Positions 52,121-61,593 of a stretch of DNA of 64,000 nt are shown in pieces. The position numbers were made by a program, and so were the translations under genes. A model generated the notes under the pieces. The model was not told where the DNA came from. It did no database searches and saw only the letters and a list, made by a program, of their open reading frames with translations. The stretch's first letter is position 1. Each line of letters begins with the position of its first letter. Source of the DNA: Falsiruegeria mediterranea M17. GTDB taxonomy: Bacteria; Pseudomonadota; Alphaproteobacteria; Rhodobacterales; Rhodobacteraceae. The stretch is from assembly GCF_900302455.1 (NCBI RefSeq), contig NZ_ONZG01000004.1, positions 1 through 64,000 on the forward strand, in the 5' to 3' direction.

Positions 52121-53398
52121 ATGAGCATTGCAAACACCATTGGATTTGTTGTCGTTTGTGGCGCGGTGGCCGTTGGCGTCGACGTCTATACCCAATCCAA
52201 AGCTGCCGACGGCCCATTTGGGGCCTCCGAGTATTTTCAAACTCTGAACGACCGATACGCAGGTTTTCTGGCTGACCGCCAAACCGCCAAGGCGGAATCC
52301 GATCGACAGGATCGTTGGGCCGCAGGCGGGCAAGGCTTCATGCCCGCCCCACCCGAGGGGTGGGCCAGCTACAGTTTCACCCAGTACGACGAGGCTCCAG
52401 TCATCAAGGCATTGAGCTTCAAGCCCACGCCGGTTGCAAACACGCTTTCGACGACGGACCTCTACGCGGCAGAACGTAGCGGGAATGCCGCAAAAGCGCG
52501 TATCCTGGATCGCTCGGGGCGTGTCTACAGCAACGGGGCAGAGACCCTGTGGCTCGACATTACCTTCAAGCCCAAAGCGCAACGCAACACCGTGGCGGGC
52601 CTTGCCATGGGCAACATGATGGCCTTCTCCAACGGCATGGAGCAGACCGAAGGCTATGCCGTTTTCGACGGCGTGGGCTATGTCGAGGTGTCCCGCAGCA
52701 TGTTGAACCCGACGGACGAACCGCTGGGGTATCGCAATCTGGCCGGGCGCATCGGATTTGACGAAGAAGTGGTGATCCGCCTGCGTACAGACGCCAGTGA
52801 CGAAACGATCCGCCGATTCCTGGGTAACCTGGACTATGCGGCCTTGAACGCTGTGCTTAAACATCCCGTACCAGCAGTTGGGGCTGGCTATGTTCTGGCG
52901 GCGGACGAGCAGGCTCAGCGGGCCGAGCAGATGAATGACCTGTATCGCAAAGCGTCAAACATGCAGACCAAGATCTCGATGGAGAAGATCGAGAACATGG
53001 ACATGGGCGCATTGATGGTGAACACCTTCGTGTCCGGCTTCAACCAGGATGGGGTAGTCGACATTACGGGTGGGGCGGTGTTCGAAAATCAGGATCTTCT
53101 GCAAATTGGCTACGGCCAGGCGGTTTCAAGCCTGTTTGAAGCGGATCGGCGCAAGGCCGACGCGGCACCTTTGTCCGAAACATCCGACACCCAACACGCA
53201 GCTGTCGCACCCACCGAGGACGAACCCGGATTTCTTTCGGGTCTGTTGGACAGCCTGCCGTCTCTGGGTGGGACACAGGTCGCAGCCGATCAAGCTGCCG
53301 GGAAACCGGTCGAAGTGCGTGTCAACAAGGGTGGATTCAGCGGATCGAACTGCGTCATGCAAGGCGCGGTCAAGCGCTGCAAAATCGTACAAAACTGA
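52121..53398 (+). CDS. Exported or membrane-anchored hypothetical protein
   Basis: The product is 425 residues from ATG 52121; a TTG 18 nt upstream is less likely. The N-terminus MSIANTIGFVVVCGAVAVGVD is a single hydrophobic segment, an anchor or uncleaved signal. The middle is a mixed alpha/beta domain, and a low-complexity linker (SETSDTQHAAVAPTEDEPGF) leads to a C-terminal basic tail with two cysteines (GSNCVMQGAVKRCKIV). The family is not recognised. It stands alone between two oxidoreductase genes on the same strand. Confidence 0.7.
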   Translation: MSIANTIGFVVVCGAVAVGVDVYTQSKAADGPFGASEYFQTLNDRYAGFLADRQTAKAESDRQDRWAAGGQGFMPAPPEGWASYSFTQYDEAPVIKALSFKPTPVANTLSTTDLYAAERSGNAAKARILDRSGRVYSNGAETLWLDITFKPKAQRNTVAGLAMGNMMAFSNGMEQTEGYAVFDGVGYVEVSRSMLNPTDEPLGYRNLAGRIGFDEEVVIRLRTDASDETIRRFLGNLDYAALNAVLKHPVPAVGAGYVLAADEQAQRAEQMNDLYRKASNMQTKISMEKIENMDMGALMVNTFVSGFNQDGVVDITGGAVFENQDLLQIGYGQAVSSLFEADRRKADAAPLSETSDTQHAAVAPTEDEPGFLSGLLDSLPSLGGTQVAADQAAGKPVEVRVNKGGFSGSNCVMQGAVKRCKIVQN

Positions 53399-53533
53399 CG
53401 CCGAAAGCGGGAAACCGACAGCCAGCCCCGGCGCGGCGTCGTTTTTCCCTTATCACAGGTCGGATGATTGTCGCGCTTGGGGCTCGCTTTCCTTCATATG
53501 GAGACAGCAAATTTCAAGGGGAGTCGCCCGGAT

Positions 53534-56044
53534 ATGAAAACCCAAGTCAAAGCACTGGTCGTCGGCGGTGGTGCCGTCGGTACGTCGATTGCCTATCACC
53601 TGGCCAAGGCAGGCTGGGATGACGTCATGTTGATCGAGCGGGACGAACTGACGTCCGGCTCGACCTGGCACGCGGCTGGCCTGCTGCCATTGTTCAACAT
53701 GAGTTATGCCACCACGCACATCCACAAGTACTCGGTCGATTTCTACAAGCAGTTGGAAGAAGAGACCGGCCTGAACGCAGGCTTCGCCGTGGTCGGCAAC
53801 TTGCGCATGGCGCAGACGCAAGAGCGCATGGATGAATACATGCTCTATGCCTCGACCGCAGAAACCTGTGATGTGGCTTATGAGTGGCTGACACCTGAGC
53901 AGATCAAGGAGCGCTGGCCGCTGATCGAGACCAGCGACCTGAAAGGTGCGATCTATCACACCGAAGATGGCTATATTAACCCCGCCGACGTGACCCAGGC
54001 GATGGCCAAGGGTGCCCGTCAGCGCGGCGTCGACATCGTCCGCAAGATGCAGGCCGATGCCTTCCACTGGACTGGCACGCATTGGGAAGTCACCTGCACC
54101 AAGATGGTGGAAAAGGGCGGCAATCTGGTGGCAAGTGACGAGCAGGTGGTGATCACCGCCGAGCACGTCGTGACCGCATCTGGCAACCATGCACAGCGGA
54201 CCGCCAAGATGCTGGGCATCAAGATGCCCGCTATCCCGGTCGAGCACACGTTCATCGTCATGGATAAAGACCCCGAGCTGGTCAAATGGCGTGAAGCCGG
54301 CAACCCCGAGCACCCCGTTGTGCGCGATGCCGACAACGAGAGCTATGCGCGCGAAGAGCGCGGCGGCTGGATTCTGGGTATCTATGAGCACGGCGCGCCC
54401 GCGCAGTTCGAGCACGGTGTGCCCGACAGCTTCCGTGCCGACCTGTTCCCGCTGGATCTGGACCGGATCGCGGATCAGTACATGGCGATGGCCGAGCGTG
54501 TGCCGTCCTGTGCCGAAAGCGGCTTGAAGGACGATTTTAACGGCCCGATCTGCTACACCCCTGACGGCAACCCGCTGGTTGGTCCGGCGCCGGGTCTGCG
54601 CAACATGTGGCTGGCCGAAGGTTTCTCGTTCGGAATCACTGCTGCGGGCGGCACCGGCTATTATCTAGCGCAGATGATGGTCGATGGTGAGGCCGAGATC
54701 GACATGGCCTCGCTCGACCCCAAACGCTACAGCAGCAACTGGATGACCACCGAGTTTGCAGCGCGCAAGAACGAAGAGTGCTATGAGCACGTCTACATCC
54801 TGCACCACCCGGATGAAGAGCGCGCCGCTTGCCGTCCGCTGCGCACCGCACCGGCCTACGACCGCCAAAAGGCGCGCGGCGCACAGTTCGGCTGGGTCAA
54901 CGGCTGGGAGCGTCCGAACTATTTCGGCCCGCTGGATGCACCGCAGACCTACGATCACGATGCGCGCTCGTTCCGCCGTGGCGGCTGGTGGCAGCATGCT
55001 GTGGATGAGGCCAAGGCGATCCGCGAAGGCGTTGGCCTGATCGACGCAACCGCGTTCACCAAGCACGTTGTCAAAGGCCCCGGTGCAACCCAGTTCCTGG
55101 ATTGGTTCACCTGCAACAAACTGCCCAAGGTCGGCCGTATCAACCTGACCTATGCGCTGACCAGCCATGGCACGACCCGCACCGAATACACCATCGTGCG
55201 CAACGGCGAGAACAACTACTACCTTGTTTCTGCCGGTGCCTGGACCGAGTATGATGCCGACTTCCTGCGTAAGGCGGCCGAAGACAAGATGGAAGAGTTC
55301 GGCTACATCGAGATTCAAGATGTCACCACGCAATGGGGCGTCTTTGCCATCGCCGGACCCAAGTCGCGTGACGTTCTGAAAGAGGTCATCAACGACGCCG
55401 ATCCGGAAACCGCACTGTCGAACAAGCGCTTCCCGTGGCTGTCGGCCCGTCAGATCGAACTGGGCATGTGTCCCGTGAATGCGATCCGCGTGGCGTATAC
55501 CGGCGAGCTGGGCTGGGAACTGCATCACCCGATGGAAATGCAGAACTACCTGTTCGACCTGCTGGAAAAGGCGGGCGAGAAGCACGGTATGAAACTGGTT
55601 GGCGCGCGCGCCCAAAACTGGCTGCGTCAGGAGAAATCCTATCGCGCGTTCGGCACCGAACTGGGCCGCGACTCGACCCCGGCCGAGGCTGACTTGCCGC
55701 GCTTCATCGACCTGTCCAAGGAGTTCCACGGCAAGGACAAGATGGTTGAAACCGGTGTGCGCTTCAAATGCTGCACCGTGCTGATCGACGGCCCCGCCGA
55801 TGCTGATCCTTGGGGCCGCGAAGTGATCTATGCCGAGGATGGCGTGACCCGTCTTGGCCGTCTGACCTCGGGTGGCTACTCGGTCGCGTTCGAGAAATCG
55901 ATCGGCATGGGCTATTTGCCGCCTGAACTGGCGGTCGAGGGTACAAAGGTGAAGGTCAAGATGCAGGACAAGCTGTGGGATGGTGTCGTGACCTGTGACA
56001 GCCCCTACGATCCCAAGAACGAAACCATCCGAAAGGACGGTTAA
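53534..56044 (+). CDS. GcvT-fused FAD oxidoreductase, dimethylglycine/sarcosine dehydrogenase-like
   Basis: The product is 836 residues from ATG 53534; earlier in-frame starts have no ribosome site. The N-terminal DAO domain has ALVVGGGAVGTSIAYHLAKAG and STWHAAGLLP, the latter matching the site of covalent FAD in mitochondrial dimethylglycine dehydrogenase. The C-terminal half is aminomethyltransferase-like (GcvT), which binds tetrahydrofolate and captures the one-carbon unit (VAYTGELGWELHHPMEMQ). It would demethylate a methylated glycine and load folate. Known substrates are dimethylglycine and sarcosine; here the choice is open. A terminator follows closely. Confidence 0.9.
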   Translation: MKTQVKALVVGGGAVGTSIAYHLAKAGWDDVMLIERDELTSGSTWHAAGLLPLFNMSYATTHIHKYSVDFYKQLEEETGLNAGFAVVGNLRMAQTQERMDEYMLYASTAETCDVAYEWLTPEQIKERWPLIETSDLKGAIYHTEDGYINPADVTQAMAKGARQRGVDIVRKMQADAFHWTGTHWEVTCTKMVEKGGNLVASDEQVVITAEHVVTASGNHAQRTAKMLGIKMPAIPVEHTFIVMDKDPELVKWREAGNPEHPVVRDADNESYAREERGGWILGIYEHGAPAQFEHGVPDSFRADLFPLDLDRIADQYMAMAERVPSCAESGLKDDFNGPICYTPDGNPLVGPAPGLRNMWLAEGFSFGITAAGGTGYYLAQMMVDGEAEIDMASLDPKRYSSNWMTTEFAARKNEECYEHVYILHHPDEERAACRPLRTAPAYDRQKARGAQFGWVNGWERPNYFGPLDAPQTYDHDARSFRRGGWWQHAVDEAKAIREGVGLIDATAFTKHVVKGPGATQFLDWFTCNKLPKVGRINLTYALTSHGTTRTEYTIVRNGENNYYLVSAGAWTEYDADFLRKAAEDKMEEFGYIEIQDVTTQWGVFAIAGPKSRDVLKEVINDADPETALSNKRFPWLSARQIELGMCPVNAIRVAYTGELGWELHHPMEMQNYLFDLLEKAGEKHGMKLVGARAQNWLRQEKSYRAFGTELGRDSTPAEADLPRFIDLSKEFHGKDKMVETGVRFKCCTVLIDGPADADPWGREVIYAEDGVTRLGRLTSGGYSVAFEKSIGMGYLPPELAVEGTKVKVKMQDKLWDGVVTCDSPYDPKNETIRKDG

Positions 56045-56064
56045 GGAAACCTGCATAAATTCAG

Positions 56065-56097
56065 AAAAGGGCCTCAGCGAAATGCTGGGGCCCTTTT
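56065..56097 (+). terminator. Intrinsic terminator after the GcvT-fused dehydrogenase gene
   Basis: AAAAGGGCCTCAGC pairs with GCTGGGGCCCTTTT across a GAAAT loop, with one G-U pair, a 14-bp stem. The 3' arm itself ends in TTTT. It lies about 20 nt after the stop codon. Confidence 0.85.
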
Positions 56098-56150
56098 CCT
56101 ATCCGCTGAGCGCTCTATGCACCATGCGCTGACAAGGCTAGGTTGAGAGA

Positions 56151-57317
56151 ATGGACACACTTCATCAGCTCTCTCACTGGATGATGACCGAAGGGCGGTG
56201 CTCCAACGATCCGGTCAAAGTTGTTTCGCATTTCTGCAGTTCACTGATCGAGGCGGGCGTGCCTTTGTGGCGGGTCAATATCGGGCAGCGGTTTGCCAAT
56301 CCCTTGTTGATCGCATGGGGGGTGGTCTGGACGCCTGAAGACACCGAGGTTTATGACGTCACGCATGAGCGGATGCTGACGGACGGTTATGTTGGCAGTT
56401 CGTTTGAATATATCCTCAAACACAGACGCCCCCTGCACAAAAGCTTACTTGGTCTGGATCCGGGGTCGGATCACATCTCGTATCTGGAGTTTGCAGAGCA
56501 GGGTGGGACCGATTACTACGCAACACTGCTGTTCTACGGTGACGGTTCTATGCATGGCTGCACCTTCGTGACGCAAGATCCGTTGGGGTTTAAGGCTGAG
56601 CATCTGGAAATGATCGAAGCTGCACTTCCTGCTTTGTCATGCGCGCTAGAGCCGGTCACGATGCGCAAATCGTCGAAGAGTTTGCTGCGCACCTATCTGG
56701 GTGATGGGGCATCCGACGCTGTCTGGAATGGGACGATCAAACGAGGCGAGCGTACGACTGTCGATGCCGTGGTTATGTTCTCGGACCTTCGGGGGTTCAC
56801 GGCATTGTCCGAACAGGCGGACGAGAACGAATTGTTCGATGCTCTGAATGGGTACTTTGATTTTGTTGTTCAGGCGGTTGAGGAAAACGACGGCGATGTG
56901 TTGAAATTTATGGGTGATGGCATCTTGTCGATTTTTCCTATCCGGTCCGATGCGGACAGGGAAAAGATATGTCGCAAGGCGGCTTTGTCGGCTCGGCGTG
57001 TTCTGGTCGGCCTCGCAGAACTGAACCTTGCGCGAATGGCAAATCAGCAAGCTCCGCTCGACCTGGGGATAGGTATCAACGCAGGAAAAGTCAGCTATGG
57101 CAACATCGGCAGCCCAGGCCGATTGGACTTTACTGTACTTGGCGGCGCAGTCAATCTGGCAAGCCGCGTAGAGGGGCTAACCAAGTCTGTTGGAACACGT
57201 GTTCTGGCAACGTCAAACGTGGCCGAAAACGCCTCTGATCTGTTCGATTCCTGCGGAACTCACGCCGTCCGGGGGATCAGTGAACCAGTCCCTCTCTATT
57301 CTCTGTCAGAGACTTAG
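56151..57317 (+). CDS. Class III adenylate/guanylate cyclase
   Basis: The product has 388 residues. The cyclase catalytic domain covers about 195-370: metal-binding Asp in VVMFSDLRGFTALSEQ, then DGDVLKFMGDGILSIFP with the second Asp, and GINAGKVSYGNIGSPGRLDFTVLGGAVNLASR. The base-specifying and transition-state residues follow (Asp in RLDFT, Asn and Arg in VNLASR). The N-terminal 190 residues are a soluble sensor-like region of unknown kind. The product, cAMP or cGMP, could feed proteins with cNMP-type domains elsewhere, including those at 15-21 kb, but that link is speculative. Confidence 0.9.
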   Translation: MDTLHQLSHWMMTEGRCSNDPVKVVSHFCSSLIEAGVPLWRVNIGQRFANPLLIAWGVVWTPEDTEVYDVTHERMLTDGYVGSSFEYILKHRRPLHKSLLGLDPGSDHISYLEFAEQGGTDYYATLLFYGDGSMHGCTFVTQDPLGFKAEHLEMIEAALPALSCALEPVTMRKSSKSLLRTYLGDGASDAVWNGTIKRGERTTVDAVVMFSDLRGFTALSEQADENELFDALNGYFDFVVQAVEENDGDVLKFMGDGILSIFPIRSDADREKICRKAALSARRVLVGLAELNLARMANQQAPLDLGIGINAGKVSYGNIGSPGRLDFTVLGGAVNLASRVEGLTKSVGTRVLATSNVAENASDLFDSCGTHAVRGISEPVPLYSLSET

Positions 57318-57841
57318 ACCGGCCGTTTCATGCCCTCGAACGCCTCCATCGTGAAATCGACGGCTTTTCCGGTATCCCAGTCATAAAAATCCCGTTTCAA
57401 CTTCATCAACGGCCCCAGGTAGACATGGATCGCTTCGCTGGGACGGTCCCCTTTGGCGGTGACGGCGTGGATGGCGTCACGGTCCAGCGCGATGACTTCG
57501 CCTTCGGCGGCGGATATCTCACCGACCTGATCCAGCCCGGCCTCGCCGCTTTGATAAAGCAGGCTCAGCTCTTCGCCGCTGTAACAGGCGATCAGGACAG
57601 GCAGCAGGTGTTCGTGGGGCGGCAGCATCACATCAGGTTGAAAACGGCAATGCCAGATCGACAGGTCATCATCCTCGTGAAACAGGGTCTCGGGCTCGCT
57701 CAGTTTATCCGAGGCCGCCAGCAGCGGGGCAGGGTCGCGCACCAGGTCCTGCAGATAGGTCTGAATCGCGAGCTGGGGGTCGGCGGTTGTCAGGCGGTCC
57801 TTGATAGAGCTCACCATGGCGTCGAACGAAAATTCTGGCAT
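57314..57841 (-). CDS. Cupin-fold predicted metal-dependent dioxygenase
   Basis: The product is 175 residues from ATG 57841, behind GGAGGGAAAG. The fold is of the double-stranded beta helix superfamily, cysteine dioxygenase-like: PPHEHLLPVLIACYSGEEL gives His-x-His and a later Glu, and LDRDAIHAVTAKG supplies another His. Metal binding is likely. Substrate is not predictable. It overlaps the end of the cyclase gene by four bases in convergent orientation. Confidence 0.78.
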   Translation of the reverse strand: MPEFSFDAMVSSIKDRLTTADPQLAIQTYLQDLVRDPAPLLAASDKLSEPETLFHEDDDLSIWHCRFQPDVMLPPHEHLLPVLIACYSGEELSLLYQSGEAGLDQVGEISAAEGEVIALDRDAIHAVTAKGDRPSEAIHVYLGPLMKLKRDFYDWDTGKAVDFTMEAFEGMKRPV

Positions 57842-57965
57842 ATCTTTCCCTCCTGTCTCAATCAACAGGCTAGGCTGTTGGGGGGTAATTGCCTAACGGA
57901 AACCGGCCCATCCCGCGACTTTGGCGACAGAGCGTCCGGAACGCCCTGCCAACTTGGGGCCAACC

Positions 57966-58301
57966 TCAGGCCGTCAATTCGTCGAAACATTCCAGTGCTT
58001 TTGCCGCATACATCATCGATGGGCCTCCACCCATCTGGATGCACATGCCCAGAACGTCGGCAATCTCTTCGCGGGTTGCCCCGGCCTTGGCCAGAGCCTC
58101 AACATGGAGCGAAATGCAAGGTTCGCAGCGGTCTGCGATCGAGATGCCCAAGGCCACGAACTCCTTGGTCTTGTAGTCCAGTGTGCCGCCTTGTTTGACG
58201 GATTTCCCCAATGAGCCAAAGGCTTTGGCCGTGTCGGGAATGGCCCCATTCAGATTGCGCAGACCCGCGCGGGTGGCGGACAGCTTGTCGGTCCAGGACA
58301 T
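57966..58301 (-). CDS. Carboxymuconolactone decarboxylase / AhpD-like protein
   Basis: The product has 111 residues. The CxxC pair in DRCEPCISLHVEALAKAGAT, followed by His, is the redox and proton-relay core of AhpD-like proteins. It is annotated by family only; it may be a peroxidase-like or decarboxylase protein. It is 124 nt upstream of the cupin gene on the same strand and may be cotranscribed with it. Confidence 0.88.
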   Translation of the reverse strand: MSWTDKLSATRAGLRNLNGAIPDTAKAFGSLGKSVKQGGTLDYKTKEFVALGISIADRCEPCISLHVEALAKAGATREEIADVLGMCIQMGGGPSMMYAAKALECFDELTA

Positions 58302-58371
58302 GTCGATACCTCATTCACATTAAGATCGCGGAATGTGTATCGGGCGATAAATGTGACGACTTTGATTCAGA

Positions 58372-59025
58372 TCACGCGATGTGGCGTTCTGCGATCAAGG
58401 CAAGATTATTCGCTGGCATCTCTACGATATCGATCATGCTCAATCCGGTGCCTTCGATGATTGCGATGATCTCTTGATCGTTCTTGTAACCGATCTCGGG
58501 GTCTTGTGTGCTCAGAGAGTTGTGAAAGCGGATGTCGCCTTCGCTGGTCAACTTGCCATTGCGCATGAACGGGCCATACAGAACCAGGCGCCCTTGGGGA
58601 CCGAGTGTTTTGGCCGCTTCCTCGATCAGTACCGTAGCCTCTGGCCCACTGATGAGGTGGAGGAGGTTCGCCAGCGTCACCAAGGACAGATCGGAGTATT
58701 CTGCAGCCCAGCCAGGGCGGGTTGCGTCCAACCGACGGGCGGGCAGGATCGTTTTGATCCCCTTCGCGTAGGCGTCGATGCTGGCAAGCCGCTCGTCTTC
58801 CACGTCCGTTGGCTGCCAGAGCAGACCGGGAATCCGTGGCGCAAAGGCGGCCACATGCTGGCCAGTTCCGCTGGCGATTTCCAGCGCCTTGCCTGTCGGC
58901 GGTGCGACGTGTTCCAGCAGCGCGCCGATGGCGTCAACGTTCCGGCTGGCCGAGGGGGCAACCAGGCGAGCACCTTCGCCTGCCTCGGCAATACTCGCGG
59001 TGGGGGGCAGGGTGCGTTTGCTCAT
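58372..59025 (-). CDS. DUF938 SAM-dependent methyltransferase-like protein
   Basis: The product has 217 residues. The SAM-binding motif I is ALEIASGTGQHVAAFAPRIPG, and the C-terminal block KNDQEIIAIIEGTGL with PANNLALIAERHIA is typical of DUF938. The substrate is unknown. It overlaps the flavin oxidase gene by ATGA and is the last gene of a three-gene operon that begins with the aldo-keto reductase at 61.0 kb. Confidence 0.88.
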   Translation of the reverse strand: MSKRTLPPTASIAEAGEGARLVAPSASRNVDAIGALLEHVAPPTGKALEIASGTGQHVAAFAPRIPGLLWQPTDVEDERLASIDAYAKGIKTILPARRLDATRPGWAAEYSDLSLVTLANLLHLISGPEATVLIEEAAKTLGPQGRLVLYGPFMRNGKLTSEGDIRFHNSLSTQDPEIGYKNDQEIIAIIEGTGLSMIDIVEMPANNLALIAERHIA

Positions 59026-60098
59026 GTACGGAGCCTTTCGGGGCTGAGGGCGTCAATGGTGCCTTGGTCCAGATCAGAGTTAAGCCCGCAGGCCAGATCG
59101 GCAACCAGTTGCGAGGCCGCAGGCGCGGTTTGAAACCCATAGCCACCCTGCGCGGCGACCCAAACAAAGCTGGGGTCAGCAGGATCAGGCCCCAACACCA
59201 GGTTCTTGTCCGGCACAAAGCTGCGCAGGCCCGCCCAATTGCTGATGACCCGCGTCACCGGTTCGGTCACACGCTCTTCATAGCGGGCCAGCCCCTCGGC
59301 CAGAACCATGGCATCGGCATAAGCGTCATGCGGGGTAGTTGGGTCAACCTCGGACGGGGACACGATCAGCGCGCCGGCGTCCGGCTTGGCATACCAGCTT
59401 TCACCAACACCAAACATCATGGGCCAATCGCGCAGATTCAGCCCCCCCGGCGCTGGCAGACGCGCCATCGAGCGGCAATAGGGGGTGATCGCGATGGGCG
59501 TGATCCCGGCCAAGACGGCAATCTCGTCCACCCAGGCCCCCGCTGCGTTGAGCATGGTGCGTGCCTCGAATACTTCGCCTGCGTGAACCTGCCAACCGGA
59601 TTTGGTACGGGTGATCCCATCGACCTTATGTCGCGGCAGAACCTGTCCGCCGCTGGCGCGAACCTGTTTGGCAAAATCCTGGAGCAGCAGGTCGGTGTCG
59701 ATGTCCCACGCCTCACCATGAAATGCCGTGTAACCAACGGTGTCAGGGTTCAGGATCGGCACCATGTCTTGGGCCTGTTGAAACGTCAGCGGCGTCATGG
59801 ACAGGTCGTGGCATTCCTGCTCGTAAGTCGCGCGCTGGTCGTGCCCACCCACGAGCAACAAGCCACGCGGTGACAGATAGCCACTTTCACTATCTTGAAA
59901 GAATGCGGCGCTGGCCTGGCTGAGTGTCAGGGTGGCGCCCACGCCGTAGCTGGGTTCAAACAGGGCCGCTGATCGGCCCGAGCTGTGATAACCAAGGGCG
60001 TCCTCGGCTTCGAGCACGCAGACCGACCCATGTGCCGACAATCGGGCGGCTGCGCTTAGACCGGCGATGCCTCCACCAATGACCAGAAAGTCGATCAT
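59022..60098 (-). CDS. FAD-dependent amine/amino-acid oxidoreductase (DAO family)
   Basis: The product is 358 residues from ATG 60098, inside an ATGA overlap with the upstream gene. The FAD motif is VIGGGIAGLSAAARLSAHGS, followed by the DAO fold; the C-terminal block reads GPDPADPSFVWVAAQGGYGF. It would oxidise a D-amino acid, glycine or an N-methyl amine and pass electrons to oxygen or to another acceptor. The middle gene of the operon with the aldo-keto reductase and the DUF938 protein; the shared substrate is unknown. Confidence 0.88.
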   Translation of the reverse strand: MIDFLVIGGGIAGLSAAARLSAHGSVCVLEAEDALGYHSSGRSAALFEPSYGVGATLTLSQASAAFFQDSESGYLSPRGLLLVGGHDQRATYEQECHDLSMTPLTFQQAQDMVPILNPDTVGYTAFHGEAWDIDTDLLLQDFAKQVRASGGQVLPRHKVDGITRTKSGWQVHAGEVFEARTMLNAAGAWVDEIAVLAGITPIAITPYCRSMARLPAPGGLNLRDWPMMFGVGESWYAKPDAGALIVSPSEVDPTTPHDAYADAMVLAEGLARYEERVTEPVTRVISNWAGLRSFVPDKNLVLGPDPADPSFVWVAAQGGYGFQTAPAASQLVADLACGLNSDLDQGTIDALSPERLRT

Positions 60099-61033
60099 GA
60101 CAGTTCTTCGGTCCGGTCGGTTGCGGGCTGTGGCGTTGGGGCCAGAGCGCTTAGGCGGGCATAGACTTCGGCACTCAATGGATAGTCGATGGCATCCAGC
60201 GACGGGCGCAACTGATCCGCCGTGCGGGCCGAGATGATGGGGCAGAGCGCGTTTGGATTGGCTGCAACCCAGGCCACGGCCAGCGTTGCGGGATTGACTT
60301 CCAGCTCTTGTGCAATTTGCACCAATCCAGCGACGGCGCCGGGCATCCAATCCAAACCATAGCGTGTGGCATAGCCTGCATCCTCATCCAAACGACCGCT
60401 GCCGCCTTGGGCATATTTTCCGGTCAAAAGCCCACCACCCAAAGGGGAATAGGGAGCAACGGTGATGCCCTGATCAGCGCACATCGGCAGGATTTCAACC
60501 TCGGCCTGACGTTTGACCAGATTGTACATCGGTTGCAGCACGTCGATGGTCAGATCAAAGGTCTGCGCCACGGCGACGGTTTTCATAACCTGCCAGGCAG
60601 CTGCGTTGGACAGGCCCACATGACGGATCTGTCCGGCCTGTTTCAATTCGGCCAAACAGGCCATCGCCTCGGCCAGATCACTGGAGGGGTCAAAGCGGTG
60701 CAGATAAAGCAGATCAACAATGTCCTGCTTCAATCGCTGACGGCATACATCGAACTGGGTGCGGATGTTGTCGGCCCCCATGCCACCGGCATAGGCAACC
60801 TTGGTGGCGATGAACAGATCCTCGGCATCCTTTGCGATCATCTCTCCAAGCAGGGTCTCGGACGCGCCATCAGTGTACAGATAGGCGGTGTCGAAATGGG
60901 TGATCCCTGCGGCGCGTGCAGCGTCAAACATGGCGTGGGACTGTGCCGCATCGGCGCGTCCGCCGAACTGCATCGTGCCAAAGGCGAACCGGCTGACGAC
61001 GTGGCCGCTGCGGGTGCGAAGGGGGCGGAGCAT
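60095..61033 (-). CDS. Aldo/keto reductase
   Basis: The product is 312 residues from ATG 61033. The catalytic tetrad is visible: Asp in HFDTAYLYTDG, Tyr in the same block, Lys in ATKVAY and His in LLYLHRFDP. A later GQIRHVGLSNAAAWQV and APYSPLGGGLLTGKYA are typical of family members that reduce aldehydes and ketones with NADPH. First of the three-gene operon, coupled by ATGA to the flavin oxidase. Confidence 0.9.
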   Translation of the reverse strand: MLRPLRTRSGHVVSRFAFGTMQFGGRADAAQSHAMFDAARAAGITHFDTAYLYTDGASETLLGEMIAKDAEDLFIATKVAYAGGMGADNIRTQFDVCRQRLKQDIVDLLYLHRFDPSSDLAEAMACLAELKQAGQIRHVGLSNAAAWQVMKTVAVAQTFDLTIDVLQPMYNLVKRQAEVEILPMCADQGITVAPYSPLGGGLLTGKYAQGGSGRLDEDAGYATRYGLDWMPGAVAGLVQIAQELEVNPATLAVAWVAANPNALCPIISARTADQLRPSLDAIDYPLSAEVYARLSALAPTPQPATDRTEELS

Positions 61034-61155
61034 GCTGCAAGTCCTGTTTTGTGAAAGGCTATGGCCCAGACACACGGGCCCTGTATTTGACGTTGCACAG
61101 ATTCCGGATGCGTGCAATGCACAGAAGGTAGGAGTTGTTTTCAAAGGATATTATC

Positions 61156-61590
61156 GTGGAACACGGGACGCTTCATCCCATGGCGACCGGGCACATACCC
61201 GATTATGTCGTGGCCGCAGACGGCAGTGATTTTTTGTTCACCTTCATGGTGTTCTTTACCGTTGGCCTGATCTTGCTGATCGGTATCGGGTATTTCACCT
61301 TGCATGCGATCCCGGAAAAAATGGCACATGAATCGAACCACTCGCAGTTTCAAATTGTGGGTATTCTGGCCCTGCTGGCCTTGTTCACACACAACAATAT
61401 GTTTTGGGTTCTCGCTGTTTTGGTTGCCGGTTTCCGCTTTCCTGATTATCTGAGTCCGATTGAATCCATCGCCCAATCCTTGGCTCGCCTAGCCGGTTTC
61501 AAACCTGCTGAGAGTGACTACGCAACAGAACCAGTGGAAGACAGTCCTGTCGTTGCCGACGTCGAACCCGCACCGAAGCAGGAGGGATAA
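61156..61590 (+). CDS. Small membrane protein, partner of the HlyD-like gene
   Basis: The product is 144 residues from GTG 61156, behind AAAGGA; an upstream TTG is less likely. There are two to three membrane helices (FLFTFMVFFTVGLILLIGIGY, IVGILALLALFTH, MFWVLAVLVAGF) and an acidic C-terminal tail. IPEKMAHESNHSQ resembles DUF3302 (YibI-type) proteins, which occur next to HlyD-family genes such as yibH. It ends 3 nt before the HlyD-like gene and overlaps its ribosome site. It is likely an inner membrane partner of that adaptor. Confidence 0.75.
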   Translation: MEHGTLHPMATGHIPDYVVAADGSDFLFTFMVFFTVGLILLIGIGYFTLHAIPEKMAHESNHSQFQIVGILALLALFTHNNMFWVLAVLVAGFRFPDYLSPIESIAQSLARLAGFKPAESDYATEPVEDSPVVADVEPAPKQEG

Positions 61591-61593
61591 GCC

